Below, piece after piece: positions 9,887-19,044 of a stretch of 64,000 nt of DNA. Position numbers and translations under genes: made by a program. Source of the stretch: Saccharolobus shibatae B12 (GTDB taxonomy: Archaea; Thermoproteota; Thermoprotei_A; Sulfolobales; Sulfolobaceae); contig NZ_CP077717.1 in the NCBI RefSeq assembly GCF_019175345.1, forward strand, positions 1,092,001 through 1,156,000, written 5' to 3'. The notes beneath the pieces were generated by a model that was not told where the DNA came from, did not search any database, and was given only the letters and a program-made list of their open reading frames with translations. The first letter of the stretch is position 1. Each line of letters begins with the position of its first letter.

Positions 9887-10435
9887 ATGAAACTGGAGAG
9901 ATTGTTGGAAGGCGCTAAAAATTTAGTTAGAACTGGTTGGATGCAGAATGGGATCCCATCAGCAATGGGAGAAACGGTGGCTTCACATAGTTTTGAAGCG
10001 TCAGTCTTGGCCTATGTACTTTCTACCGAGCTTAAGAGAAAAGGAGTTGAAATTGATCCAGAACATAGTGCAGTTATTGCTCTATTTCATGATGCAGGGG
10101 AGACTTTACTAGGAGATTTACCAAAGTGGGCTACTAATAGAATTAATAAAAGGGAAGCTGAAGTGGAGGCATTTGACGAATTGGGAATAGGAAAGGATCT
10201 TTTCCTTGAACTTAAGGAGTTAAAGACTAATGAGGCTAAAGTAGCTAAGTTATCAGATAGGCTTTCAACATATTTACAAGGATTAAGATACAAGAGAATC
10301 GGATTTAATGTTGATGAGATAATCTTAAGTTACGCAGAGGAAATAGATAAATTACTTTCCATAGAGCCTTTGAATCAGATAAGAGAACTGGTTACTAAAA
10401 TAATGAATAGTTTAAATAAGATGAATCCAAAATAA
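9887..10435 (+). CDS. HD-domain phosphohydrolase (YfbR/HDDC2-like 5'-nucleotidase)
   Basis: A 182-residue HD protein. Metal ligands are visible as His in VASHSFEASVLAY (around residue 32), the HD pair in ALFHDAGETLLGDLP (around 68), and a later Asp in KLSDRLSTYLQG. This pattern matches the YfbR/HDDC2 group that dephosphorylates deoxynucleoside monophosphates. It lies 17 nt behind the ThiD-ThiN gene and 16 nt before pyrophosphatase, so it is probably in the same operon. The actual substrate is not proven. Confidence 0.85.
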   Translation: MKLERLLEGAKNLVRTGWMQNGIPSAMGETVASHSFEASVLAYVLSTELKRKGVEIDPEHSAVIALFHDAGETLLGDLPKWATNRINKREAEVEAFDELGIGKDLFLELKELKTNEAKVAKLSDRLSTYLQGLRYKRIGFNVDEIILSYAEEIDKLLSIEPLNQIRELVTKIMNSLNKMNPK

Positions 10436-10451
10436 TAAGCAGTGAAATGAT

Positions 10452-10970
10452 ATGAAGGTAGGTCCTGGGAAAAAAGCCCCAGATGAGATAAACGTATTCA
10501 TAGAAATACCCATGGGTTCAAACATTAAATATGAGTATGATGAAGAGGAAGAGGTTATTAAAGTAGATAGAGTGTTGTATACGTCAATGGTATATCCGTT
10601 TAATTATGGCTTTATTCCAGAGACTTTAGAAGAAGATGGAGATCCATTAGATGTGTTGGTTCTAGGAAATTACTCATTAATGCCTGGGACGGTAATAGAA
10701 GCAAGACCTATAGGAATGATTTACATGAGGGATGAGGAAGGTGAGGACGCGAAGGTAATAGCAGTGCCAAGGAATAAGACGGACCCTTCATTTTCTAATA
10801 TTAATGATGTTAAAGATCTTCCAGAGGCTACAAGGAATAAGATTGTACATTTCTTTGAACACTATAAAGAACTGGAACCAAATAAATGGGTAAAAATAAG
10901 TGGATGGGGAGGCGTAGCCGAGGCTAAGGAAAGAATTAAAAAAGCAATTGACAGAAAGAAACAAGGATGA
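10452..10970 (+). CDS. ppa: Inorganic pyrophosphatase (family I, soluble)
   Basis: A 172-residue cytoplasmic family I pyrophosphatase, typical archaeal length. It hydrolyses PPi to two phosphates, pulling forward biosynthetic reactions such as the thiamine and nucleotide steps encoded around it. The catalytic Asp-rich signature [11 protein letters not shown] is around residue 66, preceded by [11 protein letters not shown] and followed by [13 protein letters not shown]. It overlaps the next gene by 4 nt (ATGA). Confidence 0.97.
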   Translation: MKVGPGKKAPDEINVFIEIPMGSNIKYEYDEEEEVIKVDRVLYTSMVYPFNYGFIPETLEEDGDPLDVLVLGNYSLMPGTVIEARPIGMIYMRDEEGEDAKVIAVPRNKTDPSFSNINDVKDLPEATRNKIVHFFEHYKELEPNKWVKISGWGGVAEAKERIKKAIDRKKQG

Positions 10971-12247
10971 TAAGGGAAATTTTTGAAATTTTACTTTTTA
11001 TATCCTCCTCTATTACATCTTTATGGATACTTCTTCAAGCATTTTACTATAAAGTTTCCAATGAAAATTTAGTACAAGTATTGGATAATGATAGAAACAA
11101 TTCTAATAAGAAAATAGATATAATAGTTGCGATAAAGGACGAAAACGAGAGAACTATAAAAGAGTTAATCGATAATTTATCGGAATTGGACTACAGACCT
11201 TACAGAGTTATAATAATTTCTGATGATTCGTTGGAAAATTTTGAGAAAATTATGAAAGTTGTAGATAGAATTCCAGAGAATTTCGTAATTATAAGGAGAC
11301 CAGAAAATGGGGGAAGAAAAGCTGGAGCACTAAACTTTGCCTTTAACCTTTCAGATGGAGAATTATTAGTGTTTCTTGACGCTGAAGCCAGAGTAGAAAA
11401 GAACTTTTTACGTAAAATTTCTAAACTTAATTACGATGCTGCTGCGTTTAGGCTAAAAGTCAGAGATCCTATCACACCAGTCCAAAAGATATACTCTCAC
11501 ACTAATGAATTCGTAATGAATGCCTTATTTAAGGCAAGAGAGAAGTTAGGCCTAATAATTTTTGCAAATGGTTCAGCATTTGCAATAAGGAGAGATATTT
11601 TAAGGAAAATAGGCGGATGGAAAGAAAATATTGTAGCGGAAGATTTAGAGCTAGGTATTAGACTTGCTCTAAATGGTATTAGAGTGAAATATGTTGATGA
11701 TATTGTAGTTTATACCTTAGCCCCTTATACTCTAACTGATTTATATAACCAAATTAAAAGATGGGCTTATGGCTCTGGAGAATTGCTCGCCTACAGCATG
11801 AGACTGTTTAAATTAGGAGCAAAGGGAATTGAGGGATTTATTTATTCTCAACAATGGGGATTGTACCCCTTATATCTATTAGTATTTTTGATTGTTATCT
11901 CCCTTCAGTTTACATTAAATATAAACTATCTGTACGTCTTTAGCTCACTGATCCCAATACTGGTCTCAAATGGAATTTATATAACTCTAATAAAACCTAA
12001 GGATGACTATAGAAGTGGGATTGTAACCATAATCGCTTCCCTTATAGGTTACGTTCAAGGAGTATTTAAAGTAAGGTTCAAATGGAAAGTCACTCCTAAA
12101 AACCACATTGTAAAAGAAGAAGAAATCTTGAGTATAAAAATATTGGGAGTTATTCTCGCAATTATGGCATATGTTAATAGTCTTTTCAATAACACTCTTT
12201 CATCTTTGTTGTTAATCTTGGTTTCAATTATTCTTTTAATTCTATAG
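10967..12247 (+). CDS. Membrane glycosyltransferase, family 2
   Basis: A 426-residue GT2 enzyme. One N-terminal membrane helix (around 8-27) is followed by a GT-A catalytic domain with VAIKDENE at the nucleotide-binding end, VFLDAEA as the DxD-like metal site, EDLELGIRL as the acceptor-site ED motif and QIKRWAYG as the QxxRW motif. Four or five C-terminal helices follow. This matches processive or dolichol-type synthases that use nucleotide sugars at the membrane inner face. The product polymer or glycolipid is unknown. The start overlaps the ppa stop, and the end overlaps the convergent secretion ATPase by 20 bp. Confidence 0.85.
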   Translation: MIREIFEILLFISSSITSLWILLQAFYYKVSNENLVQVLDNDRNNSNKKIDIIVAIKDENERTIKELIDNLSELDYRPYRVIIISDDSLENFEKIMKVVDRIPENFVIIRRPENGGRKAGALNFAFNLSDGELLVFLDAEARVEKNFLRKISKLNYDAAAFRLKVRDPITPVQKIYSHTNEFVMNALFKAREKLGLIIFANGSAFAIRRDILRKIGGWKENIVAEDLELGIRLALNGIRVKYVDDIVVYTLAPYTLTDLYNQIKRWAYGSGELLAYSMRLFKLGAKGIEGFIYSQQWGLYPLYLLVFLIVISLQFTLNINYLYVFSSLIPILVSNGIYITLIKPKDDYRSGIVTIIASLIGYVQGVFKVRFKWKVTPKNHIVKEEEILSIKILGVILAIMAYVNSLFNNTLSSLLLILVSIILLIL

Positions 12248-13961
12248 CTTTTGTCCTGGCCATTGATTGAACTTCTTTTAGAGCTTCTTCTGGCTTTAAG
12301 CTATACTTTATTATATAGTTCTTCACAAGCTTATAACTCTCCTCACTCTGTATTATCTCCCTGGAAGACGCTAATAATTTTAGGAATAATGCTCTCCTCT
12401 CCATTTCTCTCTTAACATCATCTATACTAAGGCCAGCTTCCTCTATTCTATTTTTTAATACTCTGGCAGAGTCAAGATTGATTGCAAACGCGTCACTTTT
12501 CGGATCCCAACTCGAGACCCTTCTATAATCATTCCAACTAACTATTTCATCAACTGCTACAACACGTCTCCTTAGAACGATCTTCTCGCCTACATATACT
12601 GGTAACCTCCTAATTGTCATCATTATGTTCATCATAGGTATCCACTCTTGTGGAATGTTAAGGGGCTCATTCATAAGCCTCTTTATTGCAGAGTCCGTAT
12701 TATACGCGTGGAATGTCGTAGCACCACCGTGTCCAGTTGATATCGCTTGGAATAATACGTAAGCCTCTTGTCCTCTTATCTCACCTACCACTATTATATC
12801 TGGCCTATATCTGAGGGATAATTTTAGCAAATCCATTAATGAAATCTCTTTGCCTACTCCTGCATATGCTGGTCTAGCGTAAAGTTGAACCCAATTAGTA
12901 TGCGCTAATCTGATTTCCGGAATATCTTCTATAGAGACAATTTTCATGCTCTCTTTTACTAGATTCAGAACTGCATTAAGCAAAGTGGTCTTTCCAGCAC
13001 CAGTAACTCCTATTGACATTATACTCATTCTCAGATCCATTCCATACCATAGATATGCGGCCAACTCTGGAGATAAGGTGCCAGAATTGATTAAATCTAG
13101 TATCGTAATAGGCCTTTCACTAAATCTTCTTATCACTACTGAAGAACCACTGGCTGATACCTCACGCCTAAATGTTGCGGCAATCCTATCACCATTTGGT
13201 AACATACCGTCTTGTATTGGTTCAGCAACTGAAATTGACTTACCAGTGGTTGAAAGCATTCTTAGTACTAATTGATCCAGCAATTCCTCACCATCTATCA
13301 TAATATTAAGTTGTGGAGATATCTTCATGTTCTTAGTAAACATAATGTTAGTTGGAACGTATTCATAACTTCTATGATATACATAGACTGGATTATTCAA
13401 ACCAGAAACAGAAATATCTTCTATATTCTTATCAGCAACCAGTGAAGTTAATACGTTGTATCCGAACATGTTCCTTAATAGGTAATATAACGTAACTCTT
13501 GCGTTTGTACTTAGTATGTATATATCTCCCCTTTTCTCTTGGATAATATTAAGATTAGATCTTTTCTTACTAAGTTCGAATATAATTTTCGCAAGGTCAA
13601 GCGAGGGTGTCTTGGAAAGTAATTCTCTCTCTACCTCTTCTATGAATATATTATACATGTTGTAAATGGTATCATTTACTGGTGGTTCTAATAAAACGTA
13701 TTTGTATATACCCTTCCTTTCATCAAAGGTAATAAAGATGTGAGGATTCGGCAATACTAACTCTATATTATTTTGGGCTATATTGGACTTAACATCCTCT
13801 GGGGCTAAGCTTAGTATATTCACTTCGTAGTCTGCAACAATTGTAGTTACCTCTTCTGGAAAAGGACTAACTGGATAGAGTGTTATAGGTAACTCTGCTA
13901 TAGGCAATTGCTTAACGGTGGGTTTGCCTTTTGGCAAGAGAGATTTTAAAATTTTACTCAT
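12228..13961 (-). CDS. Type II/IV secretion (pilus/archaellum-type) ATPase
   Basis: A 577-residue GspE/TadA/FlaI superfamily ATPase. An N-terminal domain of about 270 residues precedes Walker A GVTGAGKTTL (near residue 318), the Asp-box ISIEDIPEIRL, Walker B PDIIVVGEIRG and the His-box STGHGGATTFHA, all intact. A hexameric ATPase powering pilin-like filament assembly is expected. It sits 23 nt downstream of the membrane platform gene on the same strand. No prepilin-like gene with a class III signal peptide lies next to the pair, unlike the archaellum, Ups and Aap gene sets as I know them. Confidence 0.88.
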   Translation of the reverse strand: MSKILKSLLPKGKPTVKQLPIAELPITLYPVSPFPEEVTTIVADYEVNILSLAPEDVKSNIAQNNIELVLPNPHIFITFDERKGIYKYVLLEPPVNDTIYNMYNIFIEEVERELLSKTPSLDLAKIIFELSKKRSNLNIIQEKRGDIYILSTNARVTLYYLLRNMFGYNVLTSLVADKNIEDISVSGLNNPVYVYHRSYEYVPTNIMFTKNMKISPQLNIMIDGEELLDQLVLRMLSTTGKSISVAEPIQDGMLPNGDRIAATFRREVSASGSSVVIRRFSERPITILDLINSGTLSPELAAYLWYGMDLRMSIMSIGVTGAGKTTLLNAVLNLVKESMKIVSIEDIPEIRLAHTNWVQLYARPAYAGVGKEISLMDLLKLSLRYRPDIIVVGEIRGQEAYVLFQAISTGHGGATTFHAYNTDSAIKRLMNEPLNIPQEWIPMMNIMMTIRRLPVYVGEKIVLRRRVVAVDEIVSWNDYRRVSSWDPKSDAFAINLDSARVLKNRIEEAGLSIDDVKREMERRALFLKLLASSREIIQSEESYKLVKNYIIKYSLKPEEALKEVQSMARTKAIELKE

Positions 13962-13984
13962 TATATATCACTTCTCCATCTAGA

Positions 13985-15835
13985 TTATAAAGATGTTGAC
14001 GAAGGAGATATAGAAGGTATTAGAGATATATGTAATGATATGACAACTAAGATAGCAGTTATAACTACTAAAATCGCCGAATGTATAAAGCCAGCTGCCG
14101 TTTTGCCATAGCCTATTTTCCCTACTAGTAATCCAGCCAAAAACGAGTTAAAGAGTGCCGAAATAGAGATTACGTAGAGGGATTTGGGCAAGATCACAGT
14201 AGCATTGGATAATGGTCCATAAGATAAAGCCAAAGATTGATGAGATATTAAGGTAAACATAGCGTTACCCAATAGAATAGACGCTACTAAGGCTAAAATA
14301 ATTCCTATATACGGTGCATATAGTAACACTCTTATTTTGGCGTTATAGTTTCTCCTTATCCTTATTTGAGCATCTACTTGTTCTGCTAATGACTCAACTG
14401 TCTCTGGTGTCAAACTACCAATTTCTATCATATCCGCTAATGAAATTAAGGAAACTCTACTAGAAAAGTCCAATATTCTCTCTGAGGCTATCTTAAAGGC
14501 GTCCTTTAAGGGGACACCTAACAGAGAATAAGCGTAAATGGTATTCAGTATATCTCTGAACTTTCCCATTTCCGGGGAATCCTTTAAGTTTTTAACTACA
14601 GTAGCTGGATTTAACCCAGCTCTAAGTCCCTCAGCAACAGCTCTTAGAAAAGAAACGACATAGACGTCATATCCTGTACCTTCCCTCAATTCCCTAATTG
14701 CAATTACTGCTGGAGGTATGACAGCTATTAATAGACCTACTGTAAATGCTAATACAGATAACGGTATTTGCTGTACACCACCATTCAAAAATAGTAGGTA
14801 TAAAAGAAGAGGAATTGGGTCCTTTATTAAATATAGTACGATAAATGATATGACTATCCCTAAGGGGAAGGTAATATAAAATACCTTGTACGCTTTTAAT
14901 GATCTCTCTGGAAATCTAAATTGGGTTTGATCTACAACCCATATGAATAGTAGATTTATCAATGGTATCATAATCATTGCGAAAATAGCCATTATAGGAA
15001 ATGGGACTGAACCAAAGAGAGATGGAAATATTGCTTGTAACAATAAAACCAGAAAGAACGTTATGAAACCGGAGGAAAGCCAAATTACGAAACCCTCAGC
15101 AATTCCGGACAAGTTTTCTGCTGCGGTAGAAGCTAAAGTTTCTATATTCTTTAGAATATCTTTAGTCTTAGCTTCCATTGTATCTAGAACTGGAGCTCCG
15201 GTTCTTACAGCAGTAACGTAAGTTATTAAAAACTCATTAAATACTTTCGAAGGTGAGTAGTTTAATGATTCGACTATTGCGCTTTCTACACCTTCTCCTA
15301 GATATTTAACTCTCTTATTGACATATGAGGCGATTTGACTAGCGTAGTGCATTGCTGTGGATTTAGATAAGTAGTCGAAAACGTATCTTGCACTTAGACC
15401 AGATCTTAAGAAAACGTTAAATACTGCAGCGAATGCTGGAGCTTCACTATCCAGACCTATTCTTCTATTCTCAGTTGATTGAGATAATTGAAGAATTTGC
15501 ATCAAATAAACAACAGGCGGTATTATTACACCGAATATTATCAATGTTAAAAACCCTGCCAAATATTTTGTAAGTAATGTAAATCTATATAGCTCAAAGA
15601 ACCTAATAGAAAACGCTATTAATAGCGCTGAAATGGCAATTGAAAGTATCAGAGTAAGAAATAGCTTAGATGCAAATAAACGAGGATCTTGACTTATACC
15701 AGCTTTTTTGATTTTCATATCCACGCTTTTAACTAAACCATTGATAATACTGGAATTGTAAAATAATAATTCAATTTTAGATGGGCCTTGATTGTTGAGA
15801 GATTGTTTGTTATCACGCCTATTAAATATACTCAT
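13985..15835 (-). CDS. TadC/FlaJ-like membrane platform protein of a pilus-type secretion system
   Basis: A 616-residue integral membrane protein with two T2SF-type cytoplasmic helical domains (around residues 115-240 and 395-490), each followed by two or more membrane helices, as in FlaJ/TadC duplicated platforms. Repeated elements include APAFAAVFNVFLRSGLSARYVF in the first half and YVVSFLRAVAEGLRAGLNPA in the second. It would anchor the ATPase encoded just downstream and hold pilin subunits in the membrane. The substrate proteins are not encoded nearby. Confidence 0.87.
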   Translation of the reverse strand: MSIFNRRDNKQSLNNQGPSKIELLFYNSSIINGLVKSVDMKIKKAGISQDPRLFASKLFLTLILSIAISALLIAFSIRFFELYRFTLLTKYLAGFLTLIIFGVIIPPVVYLMQILQLSQSTENRRIGLDSEAPAFAAVFNVFLRSGLSARYVFDYLSKSTAMHYASQIASYVNKRVKYLGEGVESAIVESLNYSPSKVFNEFLITYVTAVRTGAPVLDTMEAKTKDILKNIETLASTAAENLSGIAEGFVIWLSSGFITFFLVLLLQAIFPSLFGSVPFPIMAIFAMIMIPLINLLFIWVVDQTQFRFPERSLKAYKVFYITFPLGIVISFIVLYLIKDPIPLLLYLLFLNGGVQQIPLSVLAFTVGLLIAVIPPAVIAIRELREGTGYDVYVVSFLRAVAEGLRAGLNPATVVKNLKDSPEMGKFRDILNTIYAYSLLGVPLKDAFKIASERILDFSSRVSLISLADMIEIGSLTPETVESLAEQVDAQIRIRRNYNAKIRVLLYAPYIGIILALVASILLGNAMFTLISHQSLALSYGPLSNATVILPKSLYVISISALFNSFLAGLLVGKIGYGKTAAGFIHSAILVVITAILVVISLHISLIPSISPSSTSL

Positions 15836-15884
15836 TCTATTGTTACTTTCTCATAAACCTATACTTAAATTTATATAGAAAATT

Positions 15885-16940
15885 TTACTTTACATGAATC
15901 TCAACTATGTCTTTATCTTCTAGAACATGTGAGGGACCAACTTTCTGTCCCTGAAACTTTACCGACCTTCCCCAAACCCTGGCATATCTAAAATTTTCAG
16001 CCAATGATGAATGCAGTTTCCTTGCTACGTCTAGAACAGTGGAACCTTTTTTAAGTATCAAAGGATCCTTAGTTGGTTCTTCCCCAGGCTCCTTTGTGTA
16101 AATTCTGATCACCTCTAACATCTCAAACAGAAGCTTAGGTAACTTATCTATTTGATCAATACTCAATATTGGAAACTCGCCAATATCAAACCTCTCCTTA
16201 GAGATTATTACTGTAGGCTTATAGCTAACTGCTTCGAACATGGATTTCTCTATATCATCTAAGGCAACCTCACCTATGATCTTCACTATTGCTGATTTAA
16301 TCCCAAAACTCTCTATATAATCCCTTACGGCTTTTTCATCGACGTCCACCAGTTTACCTAAATTTACTATCCTAATTCCAGAGATTCCATACCTTGTTCT
16401 CTCTATTATAACCCTCCCCTTAGGTTTTCTCAATAAGATATTATTCTCCTCCAAAAGATTCCTCATAAAGGATAGTTCTTCCTTATTGTTTACAACAATA
16501 ATTACCTCATCTGCATTCCTTATTAGACCTATTGTCTTAGTGAGTGGAAGACTCTTAGGTGGGTTAACCAACTGTATTTGAACATCCTCATATTTAACCA
16601 TGCCAGGCACTGGTAACTCGTTGAATTCTTGTTTTACATTGGTAAGTTTTTTCATTATTAAGGATCTTAGGAGTAAATCTCCTATCAAAATCGCTTGACC
16701 CGCACCCTCTTTCTCAACAAATAACGAAAAACCTCCGCTTTTCTTGCTCTTTCTTACCTCCATTTCTTCCCTTAATTCGGCCATTCGCCTCTTAGCCCAA
16801 TATACCAGATTTTCGGTTCCCTTATGTTTAGGAACTTCCTTAAGAAATTCCTGCAAAGCTTGGAATTTCTCCTCCGGTGTCTTTGCGTCCATCACCTTTA
16901 GCCATTTAGCCTTGGCTTCAGCGGGTAAATTCGTTACCAT
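15885..16940 (-). CDS. DRG-like TGS-domain protein with degenerate G domain
   Basis: A 351-residue protein clearly related to the DRG/OBG GTPases. The N-terminal helical part (ELREEMEVRKSKKSGG) and the C-terminal TGS domain (around 275-351, ending GPSHVLEDKDIVEIHV) are well kept. Where DRG proteins have their P-loop, this one reads AILIGDLLLRSLIMKKLTN: the GKS/T is gone. The G3 switch, normally DLPG, reads LVNPPKS. Nucleotide binding by the usual mechanism is therefore unlikely, although the ribosome-associated role of TGS proteins may remain. It overlaps rnhB by 7 nt at the end of an RNA/translation operon. Confidence 0.85.
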   Translation of the reverse strand: MVTNLPAEAKAKWLKVMDAKTPEEKFQALQEFLKEVPKHKGTENLVYWAKRRMAELREEMEVRKSKKSGGFSLFVEKEGAGQAILIGDLLLRSLIMKKLTNVKQEFNELPVPGMVKYEDVQIQLVNPPKSLPLTKTIGLIRNADEVIIVVNNKEELSFMRNLLEENNILLRKPKGRVIIERTRYGISGIRIVNLGKLVDVDEKAVRDYIESFGIKSAIVKIIGEVALDDIEKSMFEAVSYKPTVIISKERFDIGEFPILSIDQIDKLPKLLFEMLEVIRIYTKEPGEEPTKDPLILKKGSTVLDVARKLHSSLAENFRYARVWGRSVKFQGQKVGPSHVLEDKDIVEIHVK

Positions 16941-17572
16941 AGTCTTCTACCCTCTTTACTTATATAATATAGTGGAGCAGTAGAACGTAAAATTTTCCAT
17001 GATCTTCTGATAATGGGAGGTGGATTTGGGTTCTTCTCATAAAAGGACTTAAGCCACTTTATTGTTCTAGGATCAGCAGGGTATCCACTCCCGAAATCAC
17101 CGTAAACTTTTTTCAACTCATCAATATAATTATCCCTTATTACTTTAGCAATAATGCTTGCTGCACTTGCTTCAACAAATAGGACATCCGCCTTGTGAAC
17201 TACATTTGACTTATAACCTAGCTTTCTGATGAGCTCTATAACAGGCTTCTCTTCTCCCACTTTATCAACTGTTACTATTTCAGGATTGAAAACCGAAAGT
17301 GATAAAATTATCTTAGACACCGCATCATATGTGAGATCGTTCAAGTTGTAATTATCTATTTCGTAAGGAAAAACTTTAACTACTGTGAAAGCATCTACGG
17401 TACTTGCAATAATATCGAACAATTTCTCCCTTCTCTCCCTAGTTAATTGCTTACTATCCTTTACTCCAATGCCTTTAAGGAATTTTAGCTTTGAATCACT
17501 GATAACTACACCTGCAACTATCATTGGACCTATTAAGGCTCCACGACCTGCTTCGTCTATACCTATTCTCAT
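16934..17572 (-). CDS. rnhB: Ribonuclease HII
   Basis: A 212-residue RNase HII that cleaves RNA in RNA-DNA hybrids and at single embedded ribonucleotides. The N-terminal IDEAGRGALIGP carries the catalytic Asp-Glu pair (D5, E6). VKDSKQLTRERRE follows, and further acidic residues occur in VTVDKVG and HKADVLFVEASAASI. The length is normal. The start overlaps the NMD3 stop by 4 nt (ATGA), so it is part of the aIF2-beta operon. Confidence 0.96.
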   Translation of the reverse strand: MRIGIDEAGRGALIGPMIVAGVVISDSKLKFLKGIGVKDSKQLTRERREKLFDIIASTVDAFTVVKVFPYEIDNYNLNDLTYDAVSKIILSLSVFNPEIVTVDKVGEEKPVIELIRKLGYKSNVVHKADVLFVEASAASIIAKVIRDNYIDELKKVYGDFGSGYPADPRTIKWLKSFYEKNPNPPPIIRRSWKILRSTAPLYYISKEGRRLW

Positions 17573-18291
17573 ATCCTCAATGAAATAACTAGTTTTGCCT
17601 CCCTTTTACCGTTTTTCATCTTTTCATTCTGATAACTCTCATTAACTTCAACGTCAACAATAGAAGATATCATCGATACAAGCTTTCTTGCAACACTTTT
17701 ACTCATAAAATAATAATCCACACCCTCTCTACCCTCAATAACATCAGAAATATTATCCACTATGCTTGTAGAGAAAAAGGATTCGAAGAACGCTCTCTTC
17801 TTATCGTCAACTCCAATCTTACCTTTACTCCTCAGTTGAACTATGGCCTCATAATATCGTGTCTTTTTCCTAAAGCACGAGTCACATAATGTCCTTTCCA
17901 TTTCTAAACTAATTATCGCCTCTTGGGAAAAGGGTTTACCTCTTACCTTCCCTCTAAATTCAATAGTAGCAAAGGAATTACCACTTGGATCCTTCCATAT
18001 GCTCTTTATATCAAATGCGAACTCCTCTACGTTTTTATCAATGTCTATCTTATTCCCTAGTTCTCTTATTATAATATCTTCCACGACTGAAGCTAAAGAT
18101 GTTGCTGAAGTCCTTATCCACTTTCCCTTAATCCATTGTGCACCACAGATCTTGCAATACTTTCCGGTTATCCTTTTAGGTACTTCTATCAGTTTTTTAG
18201 ATTTTACATAGCAGTCCACGCAGAGTGAGTCTATTAGCTCAACATTTTGCTTTCCGCATAGCACACAGAACTTCCCTGACATAAATTTCAC
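17569..18291 (-). CDS. NMD3-family protein
   Basis: A 240-residue archaeal NMD3 homologue. Four CxxC pairs are visible: CVLCG and CVDC near residues 8-25, CKIC around 47 and CDSC around 136, consistent with two treble-clef zinc sites. The mid region (IEFRGKVRGKPFSQEA) fits the family. The eukaryotic protein is the nuclear export adaptor of the large ribosomal subunit; in archaea a role in late 50S maturation is inferred. Start and stop overlap both neighbours by ATGA, tying it to aIF2-beta, DUF424 and RNase HII. Confidence 0.88.
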   Translation of the reverse strand: MKFMSGKFCVLCGKQNVELIDSLCVDCYVKSKKLIEVPKRITGKYCKICGAQWIKGKWIRTSATSLASVVEDIIIRELGNKIDIDKNVEEFAFDIKSIWKDPSGNSFATIEFRGKVRGKPFSQEAIISLEMERTLCDSCFRKKTRYYEAIVQLRSKGKIGVDDKKRAFFESFFSTSIVDNISDVIEGREGVDYYFMSKSVARKLVSMISSIVDVEVNESYQNEKMKNGKREAKLVISLRI

Positions 18292-18584
18292 ACATTATAA
18301 ACTTGAGCGAATTTTACACCAGCTACATTGATGACAGAATCCTTGTGAACTAGCCCTCTCCTTATTGCCTCTTCTACCGCGTAATTCCCTACAATACTCA
18401 TAACTGTAGCCTCATCGATCAATGAAAGGGCATAATCTAATTCTACGGACTCTCCTCCGTAAAACTTCTCACTAACATCGAGTATTATTTCCCCTTCTCT
18501 AAATACTTTCCCTAATAGTTCCTCCTGACATATATTTACCAGTGTCATACCTTGTGCTCTAATTATATTTAGAAACACTCTCAT
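18288..18584 (-). CDS. DUF424 family protein
   Basis: A 98-residue archaeal DUF424 protein. Typical features are the N-terminal strand MRVFLNIIRAQG, CQEELLGKVFREG, and the ending GNYAVEEAIRRGLVHKDSVINVAGVKFAQVY. The ATG at 18584 overlaps the aIF2-beta stop as ATGA and is preferred to the longer frame. Biochemical function is unknown. Its position between aIF2-beta and NMD3 suggests a translation or ribosome-related job. Confidence 0.85.
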   Translation of the reverse strand: MRVFLNIIRAQGMTLVNICQEELLGKVFREGEIILDVSEKFYGGESVELDYALSLIDEATVMSIVGNYAVEEAIRRGLVHKDSVINVAGVKFAQVYNV

Positions 18585-19000
18585 AGAGGTTTCACTGGTG
18601 TTTGAGCTCCACACGCTAGACAGACTATATACCAGCTCTTCTTCTCCTTCTTTAGTACAGTGTCTAGGCTTTTACAAGTACTACATTCAACGTATGCCTT
18701 CAAAAATCTTTCCATTAAGGTATTTATTACTTGTGAGGAGAATTTTCCTTGAATTATAAGTTCACCTTTATCGTCCACATTACCAGGTGCAGCCAATTCC
18801 TTTAGCAAGTATTTCATACATATTTTATCTTCTCTTCTAATTCTATCACAATATTCCGCAAAGTTTCTAATCATGGTGGTATTTCCTATATTGAGTATTA
18901 TTAGATTAGGTAGTGCTTGTGTACCTTCCTTACGACCCTTTTCTGGTAATTTTGAGTATAGTCTATCAAGCATTTCCACGTATTCTTTTTCTGAATTCAC
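18581..19000 (-). CDS. Translation initiation factor aIF2 subunit beta
   Basis: A 139-residue aIF2-beta, part of the heterotrimer that brings initiator Met-tRNA to the ribosome. An N-terminal helix that binds the gamma subunit is followed by a central alpha-beta domain (KELAAPGNVDDKGELIIQG) and a C-terminal zinc ribbon with CSTCKSLD and CLACGAQTPVKPL. It is the first gene of the five-gene minus-strand operon that runs to the DRG-like gene. Confidence 0.96.
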   Translation of the reverse strand: MNSEKEYVEMLDRLYSKLPEKGRKEGTQALPNLIILNIGNTTMIRNFAEYCDRIRREDKICMKYLLKELAAPGNVDDKGELIIQGKFSSQVINTLMERFLKAYVECSTCKSLDTVLKKEKKSWYIVCLACGAQTPVKPL

Positions 19001-19044
19001 ATTAAATCTATAAGCACATAGGGTTTAAAATACTACTGAAGAAA

